Assembly (NCBI RefSeq): GCF_003086295.3
Contig: NC_092039.1
Location: 67,413,649 to 67,477,648 of the forward strand
DNA length: 64,000 nt
Origin: Arachis hypogaea
Taxonomy: Eukaryota; Streptophyta; Magnoliopsida; Fabales; Fabaceae
Direction: 5' to 3'
Under the pieces are notes generated by a model that did no database searches, was not told the origin of the DNA, and saw only the letters and a program-made list of their open reading frames with translations. This document shows, piece by piece, positions 42,449 to 56,097 of the stretch (position 1 is its first letter; each line of letters begins with the position of its first letter). Made by a program: the position numbers and the translations under genes.

Positions 42449-45400
42449 AATGCCTGAAGTTGAAGATGCTTTCAGCTAATGTGGAAGCGATCATGAGGCT
42501 GTGGAGGATCTGCATGCCTTTTAATTTAATGTGTTCACATACTACTTTAAATTGTTGTTTGATTTGTGATACTTAGTGTCTTTTGAATTCTAATATGGAT
42601 ATAATTGTGATATGTATGTATTTAGTGAAACTTCTTTTTAATTACAACAAAAGAAAATATTCGTTTATTTAATCAATTTCAAATGAACTAGTTCAATAAT
42701 TAATTAATTATTACTCTGTTGATAAAAACAAGAAAAAATGATAATCGGCCAAAAATATATAGATGTTGGTTAATAAAATGGTTTACATTTACATTTTTAA
42801 ATGTATTGAAGCTAAAGTTAAATTTAATTGTTATTGAAAAATATATATCTTGTCTTCATTTAAAAATTTATAACATTTGAAATTGAAATATAAATATGAA
42901 AGCCGTTGCTGGTTGGCTAACTCCAAATACAGAATCTATTCTGCATAAGAACTCCAGTATTCATGAAAGCGCAATAATTCTTAGATGACAACACAGTCAA
43001 AACACAAAATATATCGTAGTTACAACAAGTTCACTATCTTTTATTTCAAATTATCCTCAACGTGTACGTAATAACATGAAAAATTAAAATACAATTATAT
43101 TTAAAGAATTATTTGTATTATTTTTTTGTTAATTTATTAAAAAAAATTAAACTTTAAACTTATTGGTGTACTCTTTTCATGCTCACTTAAAAGATCTTAT
43201 ATAATATTTATTGAATTATGGCGTCAAATTTTTTTCATAGTATTTGAACCTAAAGAAAAAGAAAATCTTATTTTAATAAAATACTCATAATATATCTTTA
43301 AAACAAAATAATAAATTTTAAATATTCTTTTATAATAATATATAAATCTAATTAATATACATATATATACAATTTTAGTTAGCTTGCTTAGCGAGGTGAA
43401 CGTCGTATCATTATCATAGGGTGGCGGTGTCCGTGGCGTGGTGGTGATGCTAGGGTGTTGTACCATCAGCCGTCTCATCAATCACTAAAGCTATAATACA
43501 AAATAATATATATTTTAAATATTATTTTATAGAACACAAAAGCTTCTATTATTGTATTTACATTTAATATTATAATTTTGTTTTAGACAGAACAAAATTT
43601 ATTTAAATTGTCATATTATATACGTAATATATATTTAATATTAATTTTTTTAAGATTTTAATATATCTTTTTTCCATAATTTAGTACATAGATTTTTAAC
43701 TTTTTTTCATGTATTATTTATTTTAGTTTTAAAGACCAGTAATTTCTTTTGTTGTACAGATATGTTGCTTTTAATATTTATATACTATTTTATTTTTGTT
43801 TTGGACTTCAAGCTAATATCTGAAACTTATAAAAGAATCTAAAACATAAAAGAAATGGTAAACCTAATTAACATGTTAGGTTTTTAAATCCAGACCATTC
43901 AAATAAAATATAATAAATAAAGAGTTCAGATTTAACGAATTAACAAAATGTGCAACACTCCATACTTAACAAGGAGTGTTTAAGGATGAGCTTTCATTGT
44001 TGCTGGTTTTATTTACTTTTAATTACAATAGTATTGGATTAATCTTATCGATTATAATAATCTTGGAATCTTTAGTATTGGTTTATTTTAGTTTCATTAC
44101 TTTGTTCGGTGCTCAATGGGTTGAAACATCAGAAGTCATCTTCCTCATAACTTTCTCTTTCTTTACCGAGACCTCAGCCCTATCTTTCTCTTTTCTCCTT
44201 TTGCTAGTTGTTGCCACTCTCGCGTTCCTGCCTTGATCTTCTCTGTGGTTGTTGTGACCCCGATTCGTTTGTCACCATCGTCAACCCAGTTTTCTTTATC
44301 CCCATGCAGTTCATGTTTCTGGATCGTTTCTTGGATTATCTGAGTTTTCTCTCTGTCAGAAAATTGTGCATCAAGGTTATCCACTTTGATCGACATTTTC
44401 GATCTCAAACGTCCCCTCAGAACAGTATTCCTATCATCATCATGTTTTCTATGATTTGTTTGCTTTTGTTTCAAATAGAATTCTAATTTACTAATTTTTA
44501 TACTGTAATCTGTTGGTAAATGAAAATGTGTAAGAGATCAATTGAGAATGCTGCTGGTTTTGGATTTGAAATTGCAACCGAGTTCGACTGAAAATCGAGA
44601 TGGGGTTGGAAAATTTGCAAGAAAGTTAAGTTAAAAAATTTTTCTTCTGAGCTATTTGTGTAGAAATTATGTTCAATTGTGATCGGTTTTTTCATTTTTC
44701 TCACCAGCTGTTTTGGGTCATTTGGTTTCTTTGTGATTGTGTTCAGGTAGTGAAGGAGACAAGGGTTTCAAGTGGAAGCATGCAAGGGACTATACCATTT
44801 ACACAGGGGCTCTTGGGATAGTATACTTGTTTTCTTTGTAGGTTTTTTTCCGTGTTTGGTCTCAGGACAATAGTGTCCTTAAAATCTATGCTGATAAGAA
44901 TCAAACTAGGATGTCAACACTTCTTGAATTGAAATATCTCCAAAGTCTATTGTTATTGGGAGCTCTACTATATTTAAAAGAGAACAATTTGAAAACGGGA
45001 TACCGTTTTTTATGTTCATTTCTGTTTTAGGTTAAAAACAAAATTATCGACGACAAAACAAGTGATTTGTTGATTTTGAATTGTGTGGGTTGGTTTCAAA
45101 TTTATCTTTTTTTTTGGTGTAGTTTTTACTTTCTTTTTCAGCTCTCTTGGAGTTCCAGCTGAGCTCTTGGGCATGATTGTTAAAAGTTTGTAGCTTTTAT
45201 TTTATTTTATTTTTTGGGTGAATTTTGATCATGTGTTCTATCTCGCCACTCATATTGATGGGAAACAATATAATTATATAGTCAAAGATCGCATGAATCA
45301 GTAGGTATGGTTTGTTTATAGATAGATAGATAGATGTATATAGATTCATAGATAGGTTGATATGACATAGCTATATATAGAGGTATGAGTATATGTAATT

Positions 45401-45707
45401 TAATTAGGTATGGACACATTGAATGTCATATGTCAATCAATCAATCAATCTATGGAAGGACTTCAATAGAAACGTATTCTACAAGCTTTGCATTACAGAG
45501 TTGCTCATTTCTCTGCTATAAGTAGTGATGAGGTAATGGAGTATTGTACTGATCTCTCAAAAGCTATCACTTGTTCCTTACTTGCGTTTCTTCTTTTGCA
45601 TTCCTTTCCATTGAGATAATACTCAGATCCGACACAGTTTTCTCTTGCCAACATTTTGCTTTCTGTTTTTTTTTCATCTATATTCTTTCATCTCTACTAT
45701 TTATAAG
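42449..45707. other. AT-rich sequence with no recognised gene
   Basis: Not similar by eye to the elements around it. The first bases could end a reading frame (PEVEDAFS then TAA near 42474), but nothing upstream supports a gene. Frames at 43976-44236 (plus) and 44163-44474 (minus) overlap on opposite strands and resemble no family I know. Simple repeats: GATA at 45321-45336 and TCAA at 45432-45450. It may hold the upstream part of the RPA1-like locus. Confidence 0.5.
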
Positions 45708-46977
45708 ATGAGTCTTGCTATTGATGCTCTTGTGAAAATCTCTCCATGGAAGGAAGCTTGGAGTATTGAGGCTAAGATCTTGACCATTTGGGAAGATGCT
45801 ATGATTGTTAATGAAAATATGCAGAAACTCTTACACATGGTCTTGATGGATAAGCAGGTGAATATATGTGTATGTGTCTGTGTGTTTGTCTGTTTGTGTA
45901 TGTTCTATCAAAAACTCACTTTTTAGTTAACTAAGTTCTATTTTTTAAAATTGTATATGTGATAATTTTTAGCATGTAATGTCTCATGGTATAATATTTA
46001 TAAAGGCTGAGATTTTTTTCTTTTTTTTTTCAGCACCACAAGATCCAAGCAACTGTTGAGGATGATTTGATCCCAACTTTTATTGATCAGTTAAAAGAAG
46101 GAGATGTATTCATTATTTCCGACTTCAAAGTGATACCTAATCGTGGATTGGTGAGGGTTACAAGACATCGGTTTCTTGCATTCTTTTCAAGTGTAGTACC
46201 TCTGTTGTTGCAGCTGCAAGTATAGTCATACCTAACCCTGGTTTAAGTCTAACTTCTAGGGACCAGATTCTTCAGAAGTGCATTGATTATGAGTACTTAA
46301 TAGGTAAGTTTCACTTTTTCAAATATGAACCATTATAAAGGTATTTTAAATTGAAGTTAATAAAAATTCAACCAAATGTCTCATGGTATTCTATCTGAGG
46401 GTTTAATCTTGTCTTCTATAATTTTACTAAACAGATTTCGTCGGGGTCCTTTACGGATTGAAAAAGAGAAGGGATGTTGAGTGTAATGGAAAGATATTGA
46501 AAGTTCTGACCCTTGAAGTTTTTGCTTATGGGTATCGATTATGTTTCTGTTTCTGATCTTTTTTTTAAATTACCTTGTGTCTGTTTTTCTTTTTTTTTAC
46601 TACTCTTGAATTATTCTATTGTTGTCCATCTTTTCTTATAATCATTACCCAGGAAGAAAATCTCCTGCAATTTTTGTTGGTTATTGTCCTGCTCTTATAG
46701 ACATGAATACTTTGAAAAGGTACTAGAGACCACCTGTTGTAATTCTGCAATCTTTCAAGATCAAAGTCAATGGAGGTGAAGAGTTGTCCATGTTGCACAT
46801 GTCTCTGTTTGATTTGTTTAAATATTTTTTTTGTACGAATGAATAGTTTCTTTATGAATTAATTTCTTCTTATTTTCTTCTTTGATTCGTAGATAAAGTC
46901 AGTCTCCAAAATGTGATCAATATTTCCCGAGTTTTGATCAACCCTAATATGCAGGAAACTGTGAATTTTCTAAATCA
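45708..46977 (+). pseudogene. RPA1-like gene, 5' exons, frameshifted
   Basis: Proposed exons: 45708-45857 (MSLAIDALVKISPW), 46034-46303, 46435-46531, 46653-46775 and 46893-46977, with GT/AG introns. Translations follow plant RPA 70-kDa-like proteins: an N-terminal OB-fold (DUF223-type) with IPTFIDQLKEGDVFIISDF, then FVGVLYGLKKRRDVE, RPPVVILQSFKIK and INPNMQETVNFL. RPA1 binds single-stranded DNA in replication and repair; this function is by family only. The exon at 46034 needs a one-base frame change near 46185 and the exon at 46653 another near 46715, so it is probably a pseudogene. RPA-like genes are also carried by plant Helitrons. The simple-repeat tract at 47029-47100 (CT-rich) is in the following intron. 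Confidence 0.65.
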
Positions 46978-47156
46978 GTTAGTTTTTTTCAATTCTCCTT
47001 AACTTTTGCCTCTCAAAACTCAAAATTTGCACCTCCCTCTCTATCACTCACTCTCTCTCTATCTCTATCTGTTTCTCTCTCTCTCTTTGTGTTCCTCTAT
47101 AATTGTCTTCCTGAAATTCTTTTATCCTAATATTAATTTTTTTTAAAATATATACG

Positions 47157-47161
47157 GTATT
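47157..47161. repeat. Target site duplication of E5, left copy (GTATT)
   Basis: Repeated at 57752-57756 after the E5 3' LTR. Confidence 0.92.
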
Positions 47162-48726
47162 TGATGAGCGAATAATTCATAAGCTTTTTGGCATTGTTTT
47201 TAGGTAGTTTTTAGTAGGATCTAGCTACTTTTAGGGATTTTTTCATTAAATTTTATGCTAAATTCACATTTCTGGACTTTACTATGAGTTTGTGTATTTT
47301 TCTGTGATTTCAGGTAATTTCTGGCTGAAATTGAGGGACCTTAGCAAAACTTTGATAAAAGGCTGACAAAGGACTGCTGATGCTATTGGATTCTGACCTT
47401 CCTGTACTCGAAATGGATTTTCTGGAGCTACAGAGCTTTCCAGTAATATATAATAGTCCATACCTTATTCGTGATTAGACGATGTAAACTGGCGCTCAAC
47501 GCCAGTTCCATGCTGTATTCTGGAGTCAAACGCCAGAAACACGTCACGAACCAGAGTTGAACGCCAAAAACACGTTACAACTTGGCGTTCAACTCCAAGA
47601 TAAGCCTCAGCTCGTGTAAAGATCAGTCTCAGCCCAAGCACACACCAAGTGGGCCTCGGAAGTGGATTTATGCATCAATTACTTACATTTGTAAACCCTA
47701 GTAACTAGTTTAGTATAAATAGAACTTTTTACTATTGTATTTTCATCTTTGGTCTCAGTTTTATTTTATTATTTATCTGAGGAGACTATTGATCATGTTT
47801 TGGGGGCTGACCATTCGGCCATGCCTGAACCTTCATCACTTATGTATTTTCAACGGTGGAGTTTCTACATACCATAGATTACTACTATTTTCTATTCAAT
47901 TCGACTTATTCTTATTCTAAGATATTCGATGCACTTCAACATGGTGAATGTGATGATCTGTGACACTCATCATTATTCTCACCTATGAACGCGTGACTGA
48001 CAACCACTTCCGTTCTACCTTAGACCGGGCGCATATCTCTTGGATTCCTGAAGCAGAATCTTCGTGGTATAAGCTAGAATTGATGGCGGCATTCATGGGA
48101 ATCCGAAAAGTTTAACCTTGTCTGTGGTATTTCGAGTAGGATTCCGGGATTGAATGACTGTGACAAGCTTCAAACTCGCGATTGTTGGGCATAGTGACAG
48201 ACGCAAAAGGATCAATGGATCTTATTCCGAAATGATCAAGAACCGACAGATGATTAGCCGTGCTGTGACAGAGCATTTGGACCATTTTCACTGAGAGGAT
48301 GGGATGTATCCATTGACAACGGTGATGCCCTACATACAGCTTGCCATTGAAAGGAGTAAGAAGGATTGAAGGAACGCAGTAGGAAAGCAGAGATTCAGAA
48401 AGGACACAGCATCTCCTTGCACTTATCTGAAATTTCTACCATTGAATTACATGAGTAACTCTATCTTTATTTCATGTTTATTATTTATTACTATTCGAAA
48501 ATCCATAACCATCTATTATCTGCCTGACTTAGATTTACAAGGTGACCATAGCTTGCTTCATACCAACAATCTCTGTGGGATCGACCCTTACTCACGTAAG
48601 GTATTACTTGGACGACCCAGTGCACTTGCTGGTTAGTTGTGCGGAGTTGTGACTAAGTGTGATTCACATTTGAGAGCGCTACCATGTTTTTGGCACCATT
48701 GTTGATGATCATAATTTCGTGCACCA
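47162..48726 (+). repeat. E5 5' LTR
   Basis: 1,565 bp. It lacks two blocks of roughly 45-50 bases present in the 3' LTR (after about 47431 and after about 47880), which explains the length difference. TATAAATAG is at 47714-47722. A primer-site-like TGGCACCATTG at 48691-48701 lies 25 bases before the LTR end. Confidence 0.92.
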
Positions 48727-48732
48727 AGTTTT

Positions 48733-48750
48733 TGGCGCCGTTGCCGGGGA
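48733..48750 (+). promoter_or_regulatory. E5 primer binding site, tRNA-Asp type
   Basis: TGGCGCCGTTGCCGGGGA, a perfect complement to plant tRNA-Asp 3' sequence, six bases after the LTR. Confidence 0.9.
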
Positions 48751-50552
48751 TTGTTCGAGTATGGACAACTGACGGTTCATCTTGTTGCTCAGATTAGGTA
48801 ATTTTCTTTTTTTATTTTTGTTTTCAAAAAAGTTTTCAAAAATATTTTTTTAAAAAATTTATCCCTTTTTTCAAAAAAAATATATTTCTCATCTGTTTTC
48901 GAAAATTATTCTAAATTTTTAAGAATGAATTCTAGTGTTTCATGAAGCATGTTGAAGCCTGGCTGGCTGTAAAGCCATATCCAAATTCTTTTGGATTGAG
49001 GCTTCCAACCATCAGCATAGAGGCAAGTTAATTGAAATATCAGCTGTTGTATGACTGATTTATATCCTAAAGCTGGCTGGCTATTAAGCCATGCCCAACC
49101 CTTGGATTGGAGCTTTAGGCTAACATTGAAAGATTCTTGGAATTCTTATTAAAAATTTTGAATTTCTTATTTTATTTTTTCCTATATGTTTTTCGAAAAA
49201 TTAAGAGAAAATACAAAAAAATCATAAAATCATAAAAAAAACCAAAAATATTTTGTGCTTTTTATTTGAGTCTTGAGTCAAATTTTAAGTTTGGTGTCAA
49301 TTGCATGCTTTAAAAATTTTTCTTGCATTTTTCGAAAATTCATTCATTCATAGTGTTCTTCATGATCTTCAAGTTGTTCTTGGTAAGTCTTCTTGTTTGA
49401 TCTTGATGTTTTCTTGTTTTGTGTCTTTTATTATTTTTCATGTGCATTTTTACATTCATATTGTCCATGCATTAATGATTTCTAAGTTTGGTGTCTTGCA
49501 TGTTTTCTTTGCATCAAAAATTTTTCAAAAATATGTTCTTGATGTTCATCATGATCTTCAAAGTGTTTTGGTGTTCATATTGACATTCATAGTATTCTTG
49601 CATGCATCATGTGTTCTGATTCATAATTTTCATGTTGTGAGTCATTTTTTATGTTTTTCTCTCTCGTAATTAAAAAATTCAAAAATCAAAAAAATATCTT
49701 TTTCCTTTTTTCTCTCAAAATTTCGAAAATTTGGGTTGACTTAGTCAAAATTTTTTAAAATTAGTTGTTTCTTATAAGTCAAGTCAAATTTTCAAATTTT
49801 AAAAATCTTATCTTATTAAAACTTTTTCAAAAATCAAATCTTTTTCATTTTTTTTATTTATTTTCGAAAATTAAAAAAAAATTATTCTTCAAAAATCTTT
49901 TTCTTAATAGTATTTCATGATTTTCAAAAATTACACTAACAATTAATGTGATTGATTCAAAATTTTGAAGTTTGTTACTCTCTTGTTAAGAAAGGTTCAA
50001 TCTTTAAATTCTAGAATCATATCTTTTAGTTTCTTGTTAGTCAAGTAATTAATTTTAATTTTAAAAATTAAATCTATCTTATCTTTTCTTTTATATCATA
50101 TCTTTTTCAAAATTTTATCTTTTTCAAAAATTTGATTTTAAAATATCTTTTCTAACTTCTTATCTTCTTATCTTTTCAAATTTGATTTTCAAATCTTTTT
50201 CAACTAACTATTTGACTTTTTGTTTGTTTATTATCTTTTTCAAAACCACCTAACTACTTTTCTCTCTCTAATTTTCGAAAATACCTCCCTCTTTTTCAAA
50301 AATTCTTTTTTTAATTAATTAATTGTTTTAAATTTTAATTTTAATTTTATTTCTTATCTTAATTAATTCTTTTTCGAAAATCACTAACTCCTTTTCAAAA
50401 TTTATTTTTCGAAAATTTCTCCCTCTCTTATCTTATTCTATTTATTTACTAACACTTCTCTTCACCTCAATTCACTACCTCTACCTTTACCCTTTATTCA
50501 AACTATTCATTCTTCTTCACCCTTATTCCCTTTCTTCTTCTACTAATAATAA
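48751..50552 (+). other. E5 gag leader
   Basis: AT-rich, no gene; motif TAAGTTTGGTGT at 49286-49297 and 49483-49494. It aligns by eye with the E1 leader and has no palindrome array. Confidence 0.7.
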
Positions 50553-50582
50553 GGAACCTCTTTACTGTGACATAGAGGATTC
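50553..50582 (+). promoter_or_regulatory. Conserved hairpin upstream of E5 gag
   Basis: GGAACCTCTTT..CATAGAGGATTC. The arms have begun to diverge but the position, 30 nt before the ATG at 50613, is kept. Confidence 0.6.
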
Positions 50583-50612
50583 TTCTTCTTTTTCTGTTCT
50601 CTTCTCTTTCAT

Positions 50613-52872
50613 ATGAGCAGGAACAAGGAAAAAGGCATTCTTGTTAAAGCTGATCTAGAACCTGAAAGGACTCTGAAGAGGAAACTAAGAGAAGCTAACT
50701 TACAATAATCTAGAGACAACCTTGCTGAATTTTTTGAACAAGAAAAGGAGATGGCAGCCGAACCCAACAACAATAATGCAAGAAGGATGCTTGGTGATTA
50801 TACTACACCTACTTCCAAGATTGATGGAAGAAGCATCTCAATTCCTGGCATTGGAGCAAACAATTTTGAGCTGAAACCTTAAAACTGCAAGTTTCATGGA
50901 CTTCCATCAGAAGATCCTTACCAGTTCTTAACTGAGTTCTTGCAGATCTGTGAGACTGTTAAGACTAATGGAGTAGATCCTGAAGTCTACAGGCTCATGC
51001 TTTTCCCTTTTGTTGTAAGAGACAGAGCTAGAACATGGTTGGACTCTCAACCTAAAGATAGCCTAGACTCCTGGGATAAGCTGGTCACGGCCTTCTTGGC
51101 TAAGTTCTTTCCTCCTCAAAAGCTGAGCAAGCTTAGAGTGGATGTTCAAACCTTCAAACAAAAAGATGGTGAATCCCTCTATGAAGCTTGGGAAAGATAC
51201 AAGCAGATGACCAAAAGATGTCCTTCTGACATGTTTTCAGAATGGACCATGATAGATATATTCTATTATGGTCTATCTGAGTTCTCTAAGATGTCACTGG
51301 ACTATTCTGCAGGTGGATCCATTCACCTAAAGAAAACATCTGCAGAGGCTCAAGAACTTATTGACATGGTTGTAAATAACCAGTTCATGTACACTTTTGA
51401 GAGAAATTCCGTGAATAAAGGGACACCTCAGAGGAAGAGAGTTCTTGAAATTGATGCTCTGAATGTCATATTGGCTCAGAACAAGGTGTTGACTCAGCAA
51501 GTCAACATGATTTCTCAAAGTCTGAATGGATGGCAAAATGCATCCAACAGTACTAAAGAGGCATCTTCTGAAGAAGAAGCTTATGATCCTGAGAACCCTG
51601 CAATGGCAGAGGTAAATTACATGGGCGAACCTTATGGAAACACCTATAATTCATCATGGAAAAATCATCCAAATTTCTCATGGAAGGATCAACAAAAGCC
51701 TCAACAAGGCTTTAATAATGGTGGAAGAAATAGGCTCAGCAATATCAAGCCTTATCCATCATCTTCTCAGCAACAGACAGAGAATTATGAACAGAATACC
51801 TCTAACTTAGCAAACTTAGTCTCTGATCTGTCTAAGGCCACTTTAAGTTTCATGAGTGAAACAAGGTCCTCTATTAGAAATTTGGAGGCACAAGTGGGCC
51901 AGCTGAGTAAGAAAATCACTGAAACTCCTCCTAGTACTCTCCCAAGCAATTCAAAAGAGAATCCAAAGAGAGAATGCAAGGCCATTGATATAGTCAATAA
52001 GGCCAAATGCAGGAAGGAAGGGGAGGACGTGAGTCCCAATGAGGAAGACCTCATGGGACGTCTCCCAACCAAGAAGGAGTTCCCTATTGAGGACCCAAAG
52101 GAATCTAAGGCTCATATAGAGACCATAGAGATTTCATTAAATCTCCTTCTGCCATTCATGAGCTCTGAAGATTATTCTTCCTCTGAAGAGGATGACGATG
52201 TAACTGGAGAGTAAGTTATTTGGTAATGAGACTTGGGAAGGTGAACCTCCCTTGCACATTAGTGAACTTGATACATGGGTTCAGCAAACTTTACCTCAAA
52301 AGAAACAAGATCCTGGGAAATTCTTAATACCCTGTACTATAGGCACCATGACCTTTGAGAAAGCTCTGTGTGACATAAGGTCAGGTATAAATCTTATGCC
52401 ACTTTCTGTAATGGAGAAGCTGGGGATCATTGAGGTACAGCCTGCCTTATTCTCATTACAATTGGCAGACAAGTCAGTAAGACAAGCCTATGGATTAGCA
52501 GAGGACGTGTTAGTATAGGTTAAAGGCCTTTACATTCCTGCTGATTTCATAATCTTAGACACTAGGAAGGAGAAGGATGAATGCATCATCCTTGGAAGAC
52601 CTTTCCTAGCCACAGCAGAAGCTGTGATAGATGTTAACAGAGGAGAATTAGTCCTTCAATTGAAAGGGGACTACCTTGTGTTTAAGGCACATGGCTATCC
52701 TTCTGTAACAAGGGAGAGTAAGCATGCAGAGCTTCTTTCAGTACATAGTCAAATAGAGCCCCCACAGTCAAACTCTAAGTTTGGTGTTGGGAGGCCAGAA
52801 CCAAACTCTAAGTTTGGTATTGAATCCCCACAACCAAACTCTAAGTTTGGTGTTGGAAGTATACAACATTGA
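50613..52872 (+). pseudogene. E5 gag-protease, multiply broken
   Basis: Gag begins at ATG 50613 (MSRNKEKGILVK) but meets TAA near 50705. A deletion of about 27 bases near 50879 creates another TAA. A long frame then covers the gag core to the acidic region (50940-52214). A 41-base deletion near 52212, between two CAAGTT words, shifts the frame into a stop. The protease part (52252-52872) has TAG at 52516-52518 (AAG in relatives). The active-site segment reads CDIRSGINLMP, Arg replacing the Gly after the Asp. NSKFGV repeats close the frame. No functional product is expected. Confidence 0.83.
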
Positions 52873-53100
52873 CCTGATCACTTGTGAGGCTCCATGAGAG
52901 CCCACTGTCAAGCTATTAACATTAAAGAAGCGCTTATTGGGAGGCAACCCAATTTTTATTTATCTAATTTTATTTTTTATTTTATTGTTCTTTTATGTTT
53001 TATTAGGTGCATGATCATGTGGAGTCACGAAAAAAAAATTAAAATTAAAAACAGAATCAAAAACAGCAAAAGAAAAATCACAGCCTAGGGGAAGGACTTA
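52873..53100 (+). promoter_or_regulatory. E5 post-gag-pr conserved motif and spacer
   Basis: The CAAGCTATTAACATTAAAG block and TTGGGAGGCAACCCA (preceded by GCGCTTA) are at about 52908-52952. A-rich spacer follows. Confidence 0.62.
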
Positions 53101-53342
53101 CTGGCGTTTAAACGCCAGTAAGGAGCATCTGGCTGGCGTTCAACACCAGAACAGAGCATGGATCTGGCGTTGAACGCCAGAAACAAGCAACACCCCGGTG
53201 TTCAAACGACAGGAATGCACCCTGAGGAGAGCTGGCGCTGAACGCCAGAAACAAGCATGGAACTGGCGTTCAACGCCAGAAACATGCTGCACTTGGGCGT
53301 TGAACGTCCAGAACATGCATCACTTCGGCGTTTAAATGCCAG
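53101..53342 (+). repeat. Palindrome array of E5
   Basis: About eight units, for example GGCGTTGAACGCC and GGCGCTGAACGCC, with some single-arm damage. Confidence 0.88.
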
Positions 53343-53880
53343 AATTGCATGCAAAGGCATTCTACATGCCTCATTGGCACAGGGATGTAAATCCTTGACA
53401 CCTCAGGATCTGTGGACCTTACAGGATCACCTCAGGATCTGTGGACCTCACAGGATCCCCACGTACCATATTCTCCCCTCTTCTCAACATTCATCCTCTC
53501 TTTCCAATAAACACTCTTCCTAAAACCCTTCACCAATCACCTCAATCTCTCTTCCCAATTACCCCTTCACCACTCACATCCATCCAGTCTTCCCCATAAA
53601 CCCCACCTACCTTCAAAATTCAAAATTTCTTTTCCACCCAAACCTACCCTAAATGGCCGAACCTACTACCTCTCCCCTCACTATATAAACCCTTCCATTC
53701 TCCTTAATTTTCACACAACACAACCCCCTCTTCTACACCTTGGCCGAACACACATCCCTTACTCTCCTCCATCTCTTCTTCTTCTTCTTCTTCTTTTCTT
53801 TCTTCTCTTGCTCGAGGGCGAGCAATATTTTAAGTTTGGTGTGGTAAAAGCATAAGATTTTTGTTTTTCCATTACCATTG
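53343..53880 (+). other. E5 spacer before ORF2
   Basis: Two GGATCTGTGG-type hairpins (53404-53460, partly damaged), C/T-rich tract, perfect hairpin TTGCTCGAGGGCGAGCAA at 53808-53825, and TAAGTTTGGTGT at 53831-53842, 38 nt before the ORF2 ATG. Confidence 0.65.
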
Positions 53881-54995
53881 ATGGCACCTAAGGCCGGAGA
53901 AACCTCTAGAAAAGGGAAAAGGAAGACAAAAGCTTCCACCTCCGAGTCATAGGAGATGGAAAGATTCATCTCCAAAGCCCATCAAGACCACTTCTATGAT
54001 GTTGTGGCCAAGAAGAAGGTGATCCCCGAGGTCCCTTTCAAGCTCAAGAAAAATCAGTATCCGGAGATCCGACATGAGATCCAAAGAAGAGGTTGGGAAG
54101 TTCTAACCAACCCCATCCAACAAGTCAGAATCTTAATGGTTCATGAGTTCTATGCCAATGCATGGATCACTAGGAACCATGATCAAAGTAAGAACCCGAA
54201 CCCAAAGAATTATCTTACAATGGTTCGGGGGAAATACTTAGATTTTAGTCTGGAAAATGTGAGGTTGGCGTTCAACTTGCCCATGATGCAAGGAGATGCA
54301 TGCCCCTACACTAGAAGGGTCAACTTTAATCAAAGGTTGGACCAAGTCCTTATGGACATATGTGTGGAAAGAGCTCAATGGAAAAGAGATTCCAAAGACA
54401 AGCCGGTTCAACTAAGAAGACTGGACCTCAAGCCTGTGGCTAGAGGATGGTTGGAGTTCATCCAATGCTCCCTCATCCCCACTAGCAACCGATCTGAAGT
54501 TACTGTGGATCTGAAGTTCATGAAGTCATCTCCCATGAATTTTACAAAATAGCCGATAAGCCCTCTACTTTGGCAAGGCTAGCTTTTCCTCATCTTATTT
54601 GCCATCTATGTTACTCAGCTGGAGTTATCATAGAATGAGACATCCTCATTGAGGAGGACAAGCCCATCACTAAGAAAAGGATGGAGCAAACAAGAGAGCC
54701 CACCCATGGAACCCAAGAGACGCATGAGGAAGCTCATCACCAAGAAATCCCGGAGATGCCTCAAGGGATGCACTTTCCTCCCAACAACTATTGGGAATAA
54801 CTCAACACTTCTCTTGAAGATTTGAGTTACAATATGGATCAATTAAGGGTGGAACATCAAGAGCACTCCATCATTCTTCATGACATTAGAGAAGATCAAA
54901 GAGCAATGAGGGAGGAGCAACAAAGGCAAGGAAGAGACATAGAAGAACTCAAGGACATCATTGGTTCTTCAAGAAGAAAGCACCACCATCACTAA
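53881..54995 (+). pseudogene. E5 ORF2, multiply broken
   Basis: ATG 53881 (MAPKAGETSRK). TAG at 53950-53952 follows TSES (TGG in relatives). A frame from 53956 covers most of the conserved domain. A deletion near 54511 removes the ADRAIMIHSIMIG region and shifts the frame. Later in-frame stops lie near 54636 (TGA) and 54797 (TAA). The C-terminal coiled-coil and basic tail remain, ending at TAA 54993-54995. Confidence 0.8.
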
Positions 54996-56097
54996 GGTGG
55001 ATTCATTCCTTGTTCTTATTTTTCTATTTTTTTGATTTTTATGCTTATTATGTCATCTATATTTGTGTCTCTGTTACATGATCATTAGTATGTAGTAACT
55101 ATGTCTTAAGGCTATGAATAAATCCCATAAATCCTTCACCTCTCTTAAATGAAAAATATTTCTAATTCAAAAGAACAAGAAGTACATGAATTTCGAATTT
55201 ATCTTTGCATTTAGTTTGATTATATTGATGTGGTGACAATACTTTTTGTTTTCTGAATGAATGCTTGAACAGTGCATATTTTCATCTTGTTGTTTATGAA
55301 TGTTAAAATTGTTGGCTCTTGAAAGAATTATGAACAAAGAGAAATGCTATTGATAATCTGAAAAATCATGAAATTGATTCTTGAAGCAAGAAAAAGCAGT
55401 GAAAAAGCAAAAGCTTGTGAAACAAAATTGGCGAAAAAAAATTTAGAAAGAAAAAGAAAAAAGCAAGCAGAAAAAGCCAATAGCTCTTAAAACCAAAAGG
55501 CAAGGGTAAAAAGGATCCAAGGCTTCGAGTATCAATGGATAGGAGGGCCCAAGGAAATAAAATTCAGGCCTAAGCTGCTAAATCAAGCTGTCCCTAACCA
55601 TGTGCTTGTGGCATGCAGGTCCAAGTGAAAAACTTGAGATTGAGTGGTTAAAGTCGTGATCCAAAGAAAAAGAGTGTGCTTAAGGGCTCTGGACACCTCT
55701 AACTGAGGACTTTAGCAAAGCTGAGTCACAATCTGAAAAGGTTCACACAGTCATGTGTCTGCGGCATTTATGTATCCGGTGGTAATACTGGAAAACAAAG
55801 TGCTTAGGGCCACGGCCAAGACTCATAAAAGTAGCTGTGTTCAAGAATCAACAAACTTAACTAGGAGAATCAATAACACTATCTGAAATTCTAAGTTCCT
55901 ATAGATGCCAATCATTCTAAACTTCAAATGAGAAAGTGAGATGCCAAAACTGTTCAGAAGCAAAAATCTACAAGTCCCGCTCATCTAATTAAAATTAATA
56001 TTCATTGATATTTTGGGATTTATAGTATATTCTCTTCTTTTTATCCTAATTGATTTTCAGTTGCTTGGAGACAAGCAACAATTTAAGTTTGGTGTTG
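54996..56097 (+). other. E5 3' non-coding region
   Basis: As in E1 and E4. It ends in hairpin TTGCTTGGAGACAAGCAA (56061-56078) and TAAGTTTGGTGT (56084-56095), two bases from the LTR. No gene was seen. Confidence 0.62.

Noticed and set aside
43976..44474. Overlapping ORFs of 86 aa (plus) and 103 aa (minus)
   Set aside because: Opposite-strand overlap, no recognised motif, and Leu/Ile/Phe-rich composition from T-rich DNA. Kept only as unannotated sequence.
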